Assembly: GCA_002723275.1 (NCBI GenBank) | Contig: PBNZ01000017.1 | Span: forward strand, 152,986-216,985 | Source of the DNA: Planctomycetaceae bacterium | Lineage (GTDB): Bacteria > Planctomycetota > Planctomycetia > Pirellulales > Pirellulaceae | Reading direction: 5' to 3' | DNA: 64,000 nucleotides | Shown here: positions 9,083 to 18,819 of the stretch, piece by piece | How the letters are laid out: each line of letters starts with the position of its first letter | Numbering within the stretch: position 1 is the stretch's first letter | Program-made: the position numbers and the translations under genes | Notes under the pieces: generated by a model | The model's database searches: none | What the model saw: only the letters and a program-made list of their open reading frames with translations | Told to the model about the DNA's origin: nothing

Positions 9083-9107
9083 CAAAAAGCCTTGGCGTTC
9101 TACAGAA

Positions 9108-10535
9108 CTACTTGTTACGTCGGAAAACGAACAACAGCAGGCCGATTCCCAGCAACATGAGACTGGAGGGTTCAGGCACGGCTGCGACTGCAGCATTGGG
9201 ACCACCGGGACGCGGTCCTACTTCATAACCGCCACCCACAAAGGCCGCGACGAAGTCACCACTGGTGAATTGACCATCGCCATCCCAATCACCTTGAGCC
9301 CAACCTGCTGCGGCACCCGTCTCGTAGGTACCCGCGGTAAACACGACGACAAAATCGCCACTGTTGAATTCACCGTCCAGATCGGCATCGCCCGACCAGG
9401 TGTTTTTCAAATCGGCAACCCAGAAATCAAGATCTGCCGCATTGACACTGCCGTCCATATTGACGTCGAAATTCGTATCACCACTGGGCGTACGAATATC
9501 GGCCATCAAGAGATCAATGTCATCACTATCCAGAAGATCATTTCCGTTGAAATCGCCTTTCTTCCCAGGGGCAGCTGCACCTGGTTCAAACAGACCATCT
9601 TTAATGGCAATGAAATCCAAGTCATAGGCACTTGCTCGCGAAGTTCCGGGAATGCCGAAAGAAAGAGGGCCCTGACCACCACCGTCACTTCGAACACCCG
9701 CTGTCACGTCAAAAGCCTGACCGTCCGTCGAACCATCCATATAGACAGTCACCTGATGCGAACCTGGGCCATCTGGAGTTCCCTGAATATTGACCCAGAA
9801 TTCGTGCCACTCATCCACGTCGGCGATCTCGATGAAATTCGTTTCACCTTGTCCCGTGTCACCGCAATTTTGACAGGGGACTTCGCCATTCAAATCATTC
9901 ATCAACAAACCGTTTTCGCCGAAGGTGTTTACACCCTCTTCCGTAGTCAAGGCGAAACCGATGGAACCGATATTGAAAGGTTGGAAAAGGCTAATGTGAG
10001 CCGTCGAATCAAATTCGATTACGTGCTCGCCCAAGCCACCTGCGGGCCAGTCATCAACAAAACCACCGCCGTCAGGATACCACTCATCAATCGGTCCCGT
10101 CGCGGCAGTTGCAATTCGAGCGCGAAAAGAAAGAGTGAATCCGTCATCGAGGAATTCTTCCCCAACGTCGTCCAAAGCGACAATGTCACGGTCAAAAAAG
10201 AGCTTGCGATTACTGGGATCACCACCAACGCCTGTGTCAGGATGATCGCGTGGATCACCCGTGTCTTGTAGTCGGAGAAAGCTTGTGCCGTTGTCGTCAA
10301 GCATAGAAACTCCACCTGGCGCATCTTCACCGATTCCACTTCCATCCCAGGAATCCGAACCACCACCGAATGTCCAATCGCCGTCGAGCGCTTCAAACTC
10401 GTCATCCTGCAATTGGTCGCCGTCGTAGATATATTGCCAACCGCCTTCGGGCGGGGAATACGCTTGGCCAAAAGAGTTTTGACCACTCACGAAGAAAAGG
10501 GTGAGAAGACATACAGAACTGATGTTGATCTTCAT
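9108..10535 (-). CDS. EF-hand (dockerin-like) PEP-CTERM exported protein
   Basis: A 475-residue secreted protein. It has a signal peptide (MKINISSVCLLTLFFVSG to about residue 24), then a beta-rich domain of about 310 residues reminiscent of a concanavalin/laminin-G type fold. An EF-hand cassette follows with four calcium-loop-like segments: DFNGNDLLDSDD, DVNMDGSVNAAD, DADLDGEFNSGD and DWDGDGQFTSGD. The C-terminus is a PEP-CTERM tag (VPEPSSLMLLGIGLL, then FRRNK). I chose the ATG at 10535, with AGGAGAG just before it, over the upstream in-frame ATG at 10601. The same cassette, ending in GGGYEVGPRP-like sequence, occurs in the genes at 27472 and 29417, so these are members of one paralogous surface-protein set. 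The ligand is unknown. Confidence 0.87.
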   Translation of the reverse strand: MKINISSVCLLTLFFVSGQNSFGQAYSPPEGGWQYIYDGDQLQDDEFEALDGDWTFGGGSDSWDGSGIGEDAPGGVSMLDDNGTSFLRLQDTGDPRDHPDTGVGGDPSNRKLFFDRDIVALDDVGEEFLDDGFTLSFRARIATAATGPIDEWYPDGGGFVDDWPAGGLGEHVIEFDSTAHISLFQPFNIGSIGFALTTEEGVNTFGENGLLMNDLNGEVPCQNCGDTGQGETNFIEIADVDEWHEFWVNIQGTPDGPGSHQVTVYMDGSTDGQAFDVTAGVRSDGGGQGPLSFGIPGTSRASAYDLDFIAIKDGLFEPGAAAPGKKGDFNGNDLLDSDDIDLLMADIRTPSGDTNFDVNMDGSVNAADLDFWVADLKNTWSGDADLDGEFNSGDFVVVFTAGTYETGAAAGWAQGDWDGDGQFTSGDFVAAFVGGGYEVGPRPGGPNAAVAAVPEPSSLMLLGIGLLLFVFRRNK

Positions 10536-10760
10536 TAGGCTCTCCTGCTCGTCACTGAGTCTGTTTAGATGATTCGGTGAGTCATCTCGATTTACGAACA
10601 ATTCGAAACTGAGAGATAAACTAACAACGAGAAATCAGCGCAGCAACAAAAATCATGATGTGCCACAAAATTCTCAGAAATCGACGCGCAACCCCTTAGT
10701 CGAGCGTCATTCCCGGTGTTCAAGAAACACAACGGCCACAAACTCCCTGTCGTTTACGAA

Positions 10761-11267
10761 TCACCCCTTTCGACTTACGACAGGGAGAAGCCAGATCACA
10801 AAAACACCGATGGTGGCCAGGACGACCACAACCATCCCTGTGCGCCAAGATTCACCCGTCAAGTAAAGCGTCAGGCCGACCGCGACAACAACGAGCAAGA
10901 TGGCCCTTCGTTTAACCTGAGGTGTCACCCCTCCATGAACTTGCCAATCCACGAGAATTGGTCCGATGAACTTGGAATTAAGTAGTCTTTCGTTGAGCTT
11001 TGGCGACGAGCGGACCAAGAAATAGCTGGTCAACAACAGGAATGGAGTTGCCGGCAAACCCGGCAGCAAAACACCGAGAACCCCCAAGACAAAAAAGAAA
11101 CCCGCCACAAGCAGATTGAGATAACGTCGGCATCCGCGGGACTTCATCGGTTCCCCTGTCGTCTCCGCATCTCCCGAGTCCACCTCATCGGCAACCAGCG
11201 GCTCATCGGGAACCTTAGGCTGATCGGGTTCTGGGCGACCTATTGGGCTACCCGCGGCGTCCTTCAT
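10761..11267 (-). CDS. DUF454 (YbaN-like) inner-membrane protein
   Basis: A small integral membrane protein of the DUF454 family. The core (about the last 128 residues) begins MKSRGCRRYLNLLVAGF and contains the family signature GVLGVLLPGLPATPFLLL, an SSPKLNERLL segment and two further hydrophobic helices, ending LPVVSRKG. It is preceded by an acidic, proline-rich segment not found in the 125-residue E. coli YbaN. Three starts are possible. I give 11267, with GAGGA about 10 nt upstream; 11375 has no ribosome site. The start at 11147 (AGGGGAA before it) would match the family's usual length. The function of the family is not established. The gene is alone, tail-to-head with the PEP-CTERM gene upstream of which it ends. 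Confidence 0.8.
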   Translation of the reverse strand: MKDAAGSPIGRPEPDQPKVPDEPLVADEVDSGDAETTGEPMKSRGCRRYLNLLVAGFFFVLGVLGVLLPGLPATPFLLLTSYFLVRSSPKLNERLLNSKFIGPILVDWQVHGGVTPQVKRRAILLVVVAVGLTLYLTGESWRTGMVVVVLATIGVFVIWLLPVVSRKG

Positions 11268-11678
11268 ACTGCGCAAATCCTCATGACGAATGGAGCTCCT
11301 GCGAGGGGATTTTATCGGACCGCCCCTCTGAGTTAACGGTGAGTTATCCTCCCACGGCGATTCGTCTCGCACCATCCCAAATGGTTCATAGTTGGCACAA
11401 AGGCTCCTGCCTGCAAGGGGGGATAGAGCCTAATCGGAAACTGAACCTTCCCTTCGTTCGCTCGAAAATCAGCGATTCACCGCAACAGATACAACAGTCG
11501 TTCCCCAGGCCCCGGCGACGATGAGAATCCCTGTCGGGTTTACTCGTTTTGCCAATCTGCACATTCCTCCACCCGTATGGGGCTCTGAACGATTGCAGCT
11601 CGACCAATTCTCTAGCAATTCGAGCCCTAAACAGGGTATGCTAAGGGTCACATCGCGACCTCATGGTGCATCACATAA
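11268..11678. promoter_or_regulatory. Divergent intergenic region of about 410 bp
   Basis: This region lies between the DUF454 gene (minus) and the PSCyt1/DUF1549 gene (plus), and both promoters must be here. Part of it (11268-11375) would be coding if the longer DUF454 start is used. I found no clear operator, RNA gene or repeat, and no good ribosome site right before the ATG at 11679. Confidence 0.4.
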
Positions 11679-13979
11679 ATGAGCCGACTCACCCTTCCAA
11701 TTACGATCCTTGTCTTCCTGACAGCAACCCACCTTCGAGCGGAAGATCGTTCTCTTGAATTTTTCGAAGAGAAGATTCGCCCTCTTCTGGCAGAACGTTG
11801 CTACAGCTGCCACTCGGCTGATGCCGAGGAGCTGGAGGCAGGTCTTTATCTGGATCGCCGCGAAGGTTTAGTGAAGGGCGGCGACAGCGGTGCGGCGATC
11901 GTGCCGGGTTCGCCTGACACGAGTTTACTGATACGGGCCGTTCGCTACGAAGAAAACGAGATGCCGCCCGATCGGAAGCTCAGCGATGAGGAAATCAATG
12001 CGTTGGAGAAGTGGGTTGAGATGGGTGCACCGTGGCCTGCTGAGGAGGTCAGTCAAGCGGTCGTCGTATCGAGTGGTTATGACTGGAATAAATTCCGCAA
12101 CGAACATTGGTCCTTTCGCCCTTTGAGCAAACCAGATCTTCCGGCTATCAAAGCTTCAGATTGGGCGCAAAATGAAATTGATTTATTGATTCAAGCCGGA
12201 CATGAATCGAACGGTTTGAAGACCGCTCAACCGGCTTCTCCAGTTATCATGGTTCGCCGCATCTACTTTGACTTGATCGGCATTCCTCCCACGCCCGAAC
12301 AAGTTGACGAGTTCCAGCAAGCGATGGAAGCGGATCCGAATTCAGCCGTTTCATCCTTGGTCGACGAGTTATTGATGTCGCCGCATTACGGAGAGCGATG
12401 GGGACGACATTGGCTGGATGTAGCTCGATACTCTGATGGCCACGGCGGCTTCCTCGACAACCGTTCCCATCCTCATGCGTGGAGATATCGCGATTGGGTG
12501 GTAGCCGCATTCAATGAGGACCTTCCGTACGATGAATTCGTCAGGCTGCAAATCGCAGGTGACATCCTGAAGGGACACGAAGCGGTAGTCGCCACTGGTT
12601 TTTTTGCTTTGGGACCCACCTATCAATCCGACGGCGGCGATCCGGATAGTGTTGCTCAAGCCAATAGCGAAACGCTTGACGACCGCATGGACACCATGTC
12701 CCGCGGCTTACTCGGGCTTACCGTATCCTGTGCTCGCTGCCACGATCACAAGTTTGATCCGATTCCTCAAGCCGATTACTATTCGTTGGCGGCCATTTTC
12801 AACAACAGCAATGTTCGCGAGGCCCCTCTGGCTCCGGAAGAAGAGGTGCGAACATTCCATCAGCATCAAGAGAACATTAAGAGCACGGAAAACCGCATCA
12901 AAGAAAAGCGGGAAGCTGCGAAAAAAGAAGAGCGTGAGCTGTCGCCCGAGGAATCTGCAGAACTGGAGAGCTGGGAGCAGGAACTCAAGCAACTACGTGA
13001 ATCGGCTCCAGCACCCTTCGCAACTGCTCATGCATTACACGACAGCGGTAACGGGAACATGCGCATCGCCTTGCGAGGAAACCCTCGCAGACATGGAGAT
13101 GAAGTCCCGCGACGTTTTCTAGAAATCCTGACGGAAGTAGATGCACGTCCGGAGTTTCAGGAAGGAAGCGGTCGTCTTGAGTTAAGTCAGGCGATTTCGT
13201 CTCCTGAGAATCCGCTTACCGCTCGGGTGATTGTCAATCGAATCTGGATGCATCACTTTGGCAAAGCGATCGTTCGTTCGCCGAGCAACTTTGGTGTCCT
13301 GGGTGATCTGCCAACCCATCCAGAATTACTCGATTACTTGGCCATCACGCTGATCGAATCGGGCTGGTCGATTAAGGCACTACATCGTCACATCATGAAC
13401 TCCGCCACTTACCAGATGAGTAGCAGCCATGATGAGCAGAATTTCGGCATCGACGGTGACAACCAATTCGTCTGGAGAATGAATCCCCGGCGGATGGACG
13501 TTGAGGTTTGGCGAGATTCTTTGCTAAGCGTCACCGATGAAATTGATCTCAGCATTGGAGGAACGCCGTTCGATAACTTGGCGAACACGAATCGTCGCAC
13601 CCTCTACGCCAAGGTCAGCCGGAATGGAGACGTTTTTGCTTCGGACACGTTCTTACGTCTCTTCGATTTTCCGCTGATGCGAGCGACGGTTGCGAAGCGG
13701 CCCTTCAGCGTGGTTCCGCAGCAATTCCTCTTCATGATGAACAGCCAATTCATGATCGACCGGGCTCAAGCGCTTGCAAATCGGCTCGAACAAGCTTCAA
13801 CTGATAGAGAAGAGCAGATTCAACTTGCCTATCGACTGTTGTTCAATCGCGAGGCAAACCCTGAGGAAATGAAACTCGGGCAGGCGTTTATTGCGGAGCA
13901 AGAGTCGTTTGAGTTAAAGCCACTTGTGCAATATGCCCAGGTGCTCCTGAGTTCTAACGAATTCATGTTCATCCGCTAA
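11679..13979 (+). CDS. PSCyt1-DUF1549-DUF1553 haem protein
   Basis: A 766-residue planctomycete-type exported protein. It has a signal peptide (residues 1-21, ITILVFLTATHLRA), then a cytochrome-like PSCyt1 domain with one haem site CYSCH near residue 42. A DUF1549 domain follows with the hallmark WGRHWLDVARYSD near 245 and SCARCHDHKFDP near 350. A charged coiled-coil spacer occupies residues 390-440. The C-terminal DUF1553 domain has NPLTARVIVNRIW near 515 and ends SNEFMFIR. These proteins are always found with DUF1501 partners, as here (gap 43 bp). A role in extracellular polysaccharide or sulfated-glycan use has been proposed but no activity is proven. The spacer is shorter than in the second copy at 55691, so the two are distant paralogues. 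Confidence 0.93.
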   Translation: MSRLTLPITILVFLTATHLRAEDRSLEFFEEKIRPLLAERCYSCHSADAEELEAGLYLDRREGLVKGGDSGAAIVPGSPDTSLLIRAVRYEENEMPPDRKLSDEEINALEKWVEMGAPWPAEEVSQAVVVSSGYDWNKFRNEHWSFRPLSKPDLPAIKASDWAQNEIDLLIQAGHESNGLKTAQPASPVIMVRRIYFDLIGIPPTPEQVDEFQQAMEADPNSAVSSLVDELLMSPHYGERWGRHWLDVARYSDGHGGFLDNRSHPHAWRYRDWVVAAFNEDLPYDEFVRLQIAGDILKGHEAVVATGFFALGPTYQSDGGDPDSVAQANSETLDDRMDTMSRGLLGLTVSCARCHDHKFDPIPQADYYSLAAIFNNSNVREAPLAPEEEVRTFHQHQENIKSTENRIKEKREAAKKEERELSPEESAELESWEQELKQLRESAPAPFATAHALHDSGNGNMRIALRGNPRRHGDEVPRRFLEILTEVDARPEFQEGSGRLELSQAISSPENPLTARVIVNRIWMHHFGKAIVRSPSNFGVLGDLPTHPELLDYLAITLIESGWSIKALHRHIMNSATYQMSSSHDEQNFGIDGDNQFVWRMNPRRMDVEVWRDSLLSVTDEIDLSIGGTPFDNLANTNRRTLYAKVSRNGDVFASDTFLRLFDFPLMRATVAKRPFSVVPQQFLFMMNSQFMIDRAQALANRLEQASTDREEQIQLAYRLLFNREANPEEMKLGQAFIAEQESFELKPLVQYAQVLLSSNEFMFIR

Positions 13980-14022
13980 CATCCATTTCAGTCCATCCGA
14001 ACCTGACTGCAGGAACCTTGAA

Positions 14023-15438
14023 ATGATGCACCGCAATCCTTTCCCACCGCTGAATCGACGTGAGATGCTGAGCCGCATTGGCGCTGGATTTGGAACTTTA
14101 GGTCTGGCAGGTCTGCTGGCTCCCGAAGCTGCGGCAGCGCAAGCGGCATCTCCTCTAGCTCCCAAAGTACCTCACTTTGCTCCCAAGGCAAAACACGTCA
14201 TTCAGTTGTTCATGCCGGGTGGACCGTCGCATGTCGACACATTCGACCACAAGCCTGAAATCGCCAAGTACCAGGGGCAGCGTCCGGATATCGTCAATCG
14301 CAAGACGCTTCGAAACACAAAGAACGGCTTGTTCCCATCCCCTTTTGGCTTCAAGCAGTATGGCAACAGTGGCAAATGGGTAAGTGACATTTTCCCCCAT
14401 ACGGCACAGCATGTGGACGACATCTGCTTCATTCATTCCATGCACACCGATATTCCGGAGCATGCCGGAGCCATGTTGATGATGAATCTTGGCCATCTGC
14501 AGCCAAGTCGTCCGAGCATGGGAGCCTGGCTGACTTACGGGCTTGGCACAGAGAACCAGGATCTTCCTGGCTTCATCGCGATGAGCCCTCGTGCACAACC
14601 GCGTGGGAAACTCGCGAATTGGGGAAATTCATTCTTGCCGGGAGCCTATGCAGGCACCTACGTGAATATCGCCAGCATGTCGAAGGAGCGGATCATCCAT
14701 GATCTCAAAAACAAATGGCTTCCGCGCGCGACCCATCGACAGCAGGCAGATCTGTTGACGCGACTGAATCAGATCGACTTGGAACGCCAACAGAGTGATC
14801 AACAATTAGAAGCCAGCATTCAGGCGATGGAGATGGCTTTCCGAATGCAGTTTGCCGTTCCCGATGTGTTCGATACCTCCCAAGAGTCAAAAACGACTCT
14901 TGAGATGTATGGGGACAGTGAATATGCAAAGGGCTGTCTGTTAGCTCGTCGCCTCGTCGAACGCGGCGTCAGGACCGTCCAACTTTCACATTCCATCGAT
15001 GGTTATGATATCGCCTGGGATACAGGTCATGGCGACATCGCCGGCGGCCACAAGCGACTCGCTGACGCCTGCGATCAAGGAATCGCCGCGCTAATTAAAG
15101 ATCTGAAGCAACGAGGACTGTTTGACAGTACGCTCGTGATTTGGGGCGGTGAGTTCGGTCGAGCCCCGACCTCAGAAGGCCAGAAAGGTCGCGATCACGA
15201 TCACTATGGCTTCACCGTTTGGATGGCGGGTGGCGGCGTCAAACCTGGATTCAGCTATGGTGCGACCGATGAATTCGGCTGCACGGCCGTCGAAAACCGA
15301 GTCCACGTCCATGACTTGCACGCCACGATCCTTCATCTCATGGGATTGGATCACGAAAAGTTGACCTATCGATATTCGGGACGTGACTTCCGATTGACCG
15401 ACGTCCACGGCAAAATCGTACACGACATCATCGCCTAA
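14023..15438 (+). CDS. DUF1501 protein, Tat-exported, partner of the upstream PSCyt1 protein
   Basis: A 471-residue member of DUF1501, a family in the alkaline phosphatase/sulfatase-like fold group. A Tat-type leader (LNRREMLSRIGAGFGTLGLAG) is followed by MPGGPSHVDTFDHKPE near residue 65, the family's first conserved block. The late block VIWGGEFGRAPTSEG near 375 and GRDHDHYGF provide the putative metal-ligand acids and histidines. The protein ends RLTDVHGKIVHDIIA. It starts 43 bp after the haem protein and is almost certainly co-transcribed. An ATG-ATG pair at 14023 and 14026 makes the exact start uncertain by one codon. The substrate is unknown. The last codons are part of a perfect 14-bp tandem duplication. 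Confidence 0.92.
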   Translation: MMHRNPFPPLNRREMLSRIGAGFGTLGLAGLLAPEAAAAQAASPLAPKVPHFAPKAKHVIQLFMPGGPSHVDTFDHKPEIAKYQGQRPDIVNRKTLRNTKNGLFPSPFGFKQYGNSGKWVSDIFPHTAQHVDDICFIHSMHTDIPEHAGAMLMMNLGHLQPSRPSMGAWLTYGLGTENQDLPGFIAMSPRAQPRGKLANWGNSFLPGAYAGTYVNIASMSKERIIHDLKNKWLPRATHRQQADLLTRLNQIDLERQQSDQQLEASIQAMEMAFRMQFAVPDVFDTSQESKTTLEMYGDSEYAKGCLLARRLVERGVRTVQLSHSIDGYDIAWDTGHGDIAGGHKRLADACDQGIAALIKDLKQRGLFDSTLVIWGGEFGRAPTSEGQKGRDHDHYGFTVWMAGGGVKPGFSYGATDEFGCTAVENRVHVHDLHATILHLMGLDHEKLTYRYSGRDFRLTDVHGKIVHDIIA

Positions 15439-15454
15439 GGATCATCGCCTAAGG
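15427..15454. repeat. Perfect 14-bp tandem duplication over the DUF1501 stop codon
   Basis: The sequence ATCATCGCCTAAGG occurs at 15427-15440 and again at 15441-15454 with no mismatch. The first copy encodes the final Ile-Ile-Ala and the TAA stop; the second lies just outside the gene. It looks like a recent slippage duplication. Confidence 0.95.
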
Positions 15455-15592
15455 TGATCGTTGCCGGAGGACCAGTTTCCTCGGGTGATGTAGTTGGGTC
15501 AGCGCGATCTCATTGGTTGGTGCAATGGTTGTGACCAGGTTTACAGGGCGATTCTTCCAACCACCCTTTCTGTCCAAGTGAGAGGAGCTTCC

Positions 15593-16417
15593 ATGTTTCG
15601 TTGGGTTCCCATTCTGTTATTCACAAGCCTGTTGACACCCGCGCTTCAGGCACAAACGGTTTCCGACGCACAGGAAAATGGCTACGCCACCAAACGTGAG
15701 ATCCTCTATCGCTCCGAAAGCGATCTGAGCGATTACATGAAGACGCAATGCCGACTTGACCTTTACTATCCAACGGAAAAATCGGACTACCCGACAATCG
15801 TATGGTTTCATGGTGGCGGTCTTAAAGCAGGCAAACGCTCGATTCCAAAAGCGCTGACAGAAAAGGGAGTTGCCATTGCAGCGGTCAGTTATCGTTTACA
15901 CCCAAAAGTGAAAGCACCGGCGTACATCGAAGATGCAGCAGCGGCAATCGCCTGGGTCTTCCAGAATATTGAGAAATATGGCGGTTCACCGAAACGGATC
16001 TTCGTGAGCGGTCATTCGGCGGGCGGCTATTTGACCAGCATGGTCGGGTTGGACAAACGTTGGCTGGCAGCTCACAACATCGATGCCAATCAAATTGCCG
16101 GTCTCATTCCCTTCAGCGGCCACACAATCACCCATTTCACGGTCCGAGCCGAACGCGGAATCGATGGGAAACAACCGATCCTGGACGACCTGGCCCCCTT
16201 GTTTCATGTCCGAGAGGATGCCCCGCCGCTCTTATTGATCACGGGCGATCGAGAATTAGAAATGCTGGGACGATATGAAGAAAACGCATATCTTTGGCGC
16301 ATGATGCAGGTCGCCGGACATCAACACACAACCCTGCACGAACTGGACGGTTACAATCACGGTCAAATGGCGCAACCTGCCTTTCCACTGTTGCTGCGCT
16401 TTATCGAGCGTCAATAA
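15593..16417 (+). CDS. Exported alpha/beta-hydrolase (BD-FAE-like esterase)
   Basis: A 274-residue secreted esterase-type alpha/beta-hydrolase. The Sec signal peptide is MFRWVPILLFTSLLTPALQA. The oxyanion motif is VWFHGGGL near residue 80, the nucleophile elbow FVSGHSAGG near 140 (Ser), the acid is probably in LLITGDRE near 220, and the catalytic His is in GYNHGQM near 255. The fold and HGGG motif match lipase/esterase members that deacylate xylan or other acylated sugars. I moved the start from 15494 to the ATG at 15593, because AGAGGAG lies 6 nt before it and the signal peptide begins there. It follows the DUF1501 gene by 154 bp and is probably a separate unit. The substrate is not determined. 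Confidence 0.88.
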   Translation: MFRWVPILLFTSLLTPALQAQTVSDAQENGYATKREILYRSESDLSDYMKTQCRLDLYYPTEKSDYPTIVWFHGGGLKAGKRSIPKALTEKGVAIAAVSYRLHPKVKAPAYIEDAAAAIAWVFQNIEKYGGSPKRIFVSGHSAGGYLTSMVGLDKRWLAAHNIDANQIAGLIPFSGHTITHFTVRAERGIDGKQPILDDLAPLFHVREDAPPLLLITGDRELEMLGRYEENAYLWRMMQVAGHQHTTLHELDGYNHGQMAQPAFPLLLRFIERQ

Positions 16418-16565
16418 TCTCAAAAACACGCATTCGCAGGGCCCGCGGGCATCGCATTGGTACTTTGCTTTCCTGAGCAGGAAACTAGAATTGCCCAGGT
16501 AACTTGCTTTGAAGCGGTCAATCTAACCGATGCAACGGTCACAAGCGAAGGAATGATTCAAGTCC

Positions 16566-17285
16566 ATGCTTGATCGAATTACACCAACCCATCGTCCTGA
16601 GGGGCGGGCGAACAGTACGCAAAGCTGGCGGTCTCTGCTGTTCATGCATTGGCCGGTCCCGGTGGACGTGATGCGCAGACTTGTTCCGGAACCGTTGGAA
16701 CTGGATCTATGGGAGGGAACGGCCTACATTGGGGTCGTCCCATTCAAGATGCAGCGAGTGCGTCCCAAGTGGCTACCCTCGGCATTCGCCTTTGAATTCT
16801 TGGAGGCAAATGTCAGGACTTACGTTTACTACGGAAATCAGCCAGGCGTCTACTTCTTTTCACTCGAAGCCGCTTCTGCGCTTGCCGTCTGGTGTGCGCG
16901 CCAATTCTGGGGGCTACCGTACTACTATGCATACATGAACACGCATGAGGAAAACGAGATCATTCAGTATGAGTCTGTACGACGACATTCCGGAGCAAAA
17001 CACAAGGTGCGTTATCGCGTCGGTGAAAAATTAGGCCCCACTCAGCCTGAGACACTCGAATTCTTTTTCTTGGAGCGATATGTGCTTTTCGTCGAGCGTA
17101 AGCGGCAACTGCTTTCGGGACGCGTTTACCATCAGCCTTATTCTGCTCATCTGGCCGAAGTATTGTCGATCGAAGACGAACTGATGCTGGCAAGCGGGTT
17201 TGAATACAGCAACGAGCTTCCGCATTTCGCACACTACTCACCGGGCGTTGACGTGGAAACCTTCGATCTCCAGCCCGTTTCGTAG
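16566..17285 (+). CDS. DUF2071 (YqjF-like) protein
   Basis: A 239-residue soluble protein of the DUF2071/YqjF family, which has an acetoacetate-decarboxylase-like beta-cone fold. The family pattern is clear: FMHWPVPVDVMRRLVPEPLELDL near residues 28-48, TAYIGVVPFKMQRVRP near 55, an ANVRTYVYYGNQPGVYFFSLEA block near 82-103, and the PYYYAYMN segment near 118. No signal peptide is present, so it is cytosolic. The physiological role is unknown; some relatives are annotated as acetoacetate decarboxylase-like, but I do not see a defined Schiff-base lysine context. The gene is single, with the sulfatase gene converging 58 bp downstream. Confidence 0.85.
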   Translation: MLDRITPTHRPEGRANSTQSWRSLLFMHWPVPVDVMRRLVPEPLELDLWEGTAYIGVVPFKMQRVRPKWLPSAFAFEFLEANVRTYVYYGNQPGVYFFSLEAASALAVWCARQFWGLPYYYAYMNTHEENEIIQYESVRRHSGAKHKVRYRVGEKLGPTQPETLEFFFLERYVLFVERKRQLLSGRVYHQPYSAHLAEVLSIEDELMLASGFEYSNELPHFAHYSPGVDVETFDLQPVS

Positions 17286-17343
17286 ACAACATCACCGAAG
17301 CTTGTAAATCTCTGCAACGTCGAGCGATCTTCGCTTCTTAATC

Positions 17344-18819
17344 TTATCGATGAGCGGGCTTGGCTTCTGGATGTTTTTTCAGAATGGCGATCAGACGTCT
17401 TAAATTATCCTGATCTTCCTCTGCAAGATTACGAGTTTCGAGAGGATCCTGCTCGTAGTCGTAGAGTTCGTATTGAGCGGTTTCCGGGGAAGCACCAATT
17501 TCCTTCCATTCGACCAACCGATGACGCGTCGTGCGAATGGCACGCCCCATACGCTTGCCGCGCGGATAACAGTGATACGCATGATCACGAATCGACTTTT
17601 GAGGATCGTGCAGTACAGGTAACAGACTCGTTCCGTCCCAAGGTTGCTCACCTTGAAACGGAGCTAGTCCCGCTAACTCAACGAGCGTCGGAAAAAGATC
17701 CACTGATTCGACGAGTGCACGAGTACTTGAACCCGGTTGAGTTACTCCGGGAGCTGAAATCACAAGTGGAATACGATTGGCCTGCTCATAGTTGGTATGC
17801 TTGGTCCACGCACCATGATCTCCCAAGTGATATCCATGATCGCCCCAAAGTAGAACGATGGTGTTATCATCCAGTTCCAATCGCTCTAGCTCGTCAAGAA
17901 CACGTCCGAGTTGAGCATCCATGTAGCTTAATGACGCATAGTAACCATGGATGAGTGTTCGTTCGAGTTGGTCATCGAGTGGTAATTTCTGAGGTACAGG
18001 CTTGTACTGATTGAGCTCACCCAGCTCCCACTTAGCCGCGTATGCGGGCGCACCGTCCGGGTATTTTCGGATCGCTGGCTTCGGAATTTTTTGACGATCG
18101 TATAACTGCCAGTACTTTCGCGGAGCGCAAAATGGGAGATGAGGTTTGGTGAAGCCGAGCATCAGGAAAAAGGGAAAGTCGTCCGCTTGGTCATGATAAT
18201 GTCGCAACCGTTCGATCCCCTCAGATGCAATCCGTCCATCGGCGTAAGCGTCATCCTCGACATCCGCTGCCTCCCAGGCAGCTCCTCTCGGAAGTCCGCG
18301 CGCTGATTGATTACTGAAGAGTGCTTCCTCGCGTGTCAGTTTCCCGTCGGTACTTTCAGGGAGCACATAATCAATGACCTTATCGGGCAGAAAAGGCACA
18401 CTCCAAGAACTCTCATCGTTCTTGTTTCCATGCCCAATGTGAAAGACCTTCCCAATTCCGGCAACATGATACCCCTGTTGCATGAAGTATTGAGGCAGCG
18501 TGACGGCATCGGGATAGGCGCGTCGAAAATGATATCCGAGTCCGTAAATTCCCAGTGATGTCGACCGCGCTCCCAAAAGTAGATTGTTGCGAGATGGTGC
18601 ACAAACAGCTTGATTGCAATACGCCGCATCGAATCGCATGCCACGCGCAGCAAGTCGATCGAGATTGGGAGAATGTACCCACTCTTCTCCATAGGCTGCA
18701 AACGAAGGCTTCAGATCATCCACGAGAATCATGAGCACGTTGGGACGATCTTGAGCATTAGCCTGTACACTCACCAAACCACAGAACAATCCGATCAACC
18801 AGATTCGAGAACGATTCAC
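17344..18819 (-). CDS. Secreted sulfatase, iduronate-2-sulfatase-like
   Basis: A 491-residue sulfatase with a Sec signal peptide (IWLIGLFCGLVSVQANA). The metal site begins VLMILVDDLKPSF near residue 30. The sulfatase signature CAPSRNNLLLG (formylglycine cysteine in C-x-P-S-R) lies near residue 73, followed by GKVFH near 125. The late metal block is VLLWGDHGYHLGDHG near 325. The LVDDLKPSFAAYG opening and the YCNQAVCAPSR context are those of iduronate-2-sulfatase-type enzymes, which cut 2-O-sulfate from uronic-acid-containing glycans. Activation would need a formylglycine-generating enzyme, which is not in this window. The start is GTG at 18819 with GGAAGGGAG upstream. The gene is a single transcription unit. 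Confidence 0.92.
   Translation of the reverse strand: MNRSRIWLIGLFCGLVSVQANAQDRPNVLMILVDDLKPSFAAYGEEWVHSPNLDRLAARGMRFDAAYCNQAVCAPSRNNLLLGARSTSLGIYGLGYHFRRAYPDAVTLPQYFMQQGYHVAGIGKVFHIGHGNKNDESSWSVPFLPDKVIDYVLPESTDGKLTREEALFSNQSARGLPRGAAWEAADVEDDAYADGRIASEGIERLRHYHDQADDFPFFLMLGFTKPHLPFCAPRKYWQLYDRQKIPKPAIRKYPDGAPAYAAKWELGELNQYKPVPQKLPLDDQLERTLIHGYYASLSYMDAQLGRVLDELERLELDDNTIVLLWGDHGYHLGDHGAWTKHTNYEQANRIPLVISAPGVTQPGSSTRALVESVDLFPTLVELAGLAPFQGEQPWDGTSLLPVLHDPQKSIRDHAYHCYPRGKRMGRAIRTTRHRLVEWKEIGASPETAQYELYDYEQDPLETRNLAEEDQDNLRRLIAILKKHPEAKPAHR

Noticed and set aside
8768-9205. 145-codon minus-strand open frame
   Set aside because: It overlaps the terminator and the 3' part of the PEP-CTERM gene in another frame and has a skewed, Cys/Arg-rich translation without a ribosome site.
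9270-10271. 333-codon plus-strand open frame
   Set aside because: It lies opposite the EF-hand/PEP-CTERM gene, which has a signal peptide, calcium loops and sorting tag; the plus frame is a shadow of that acidic coding sequence.
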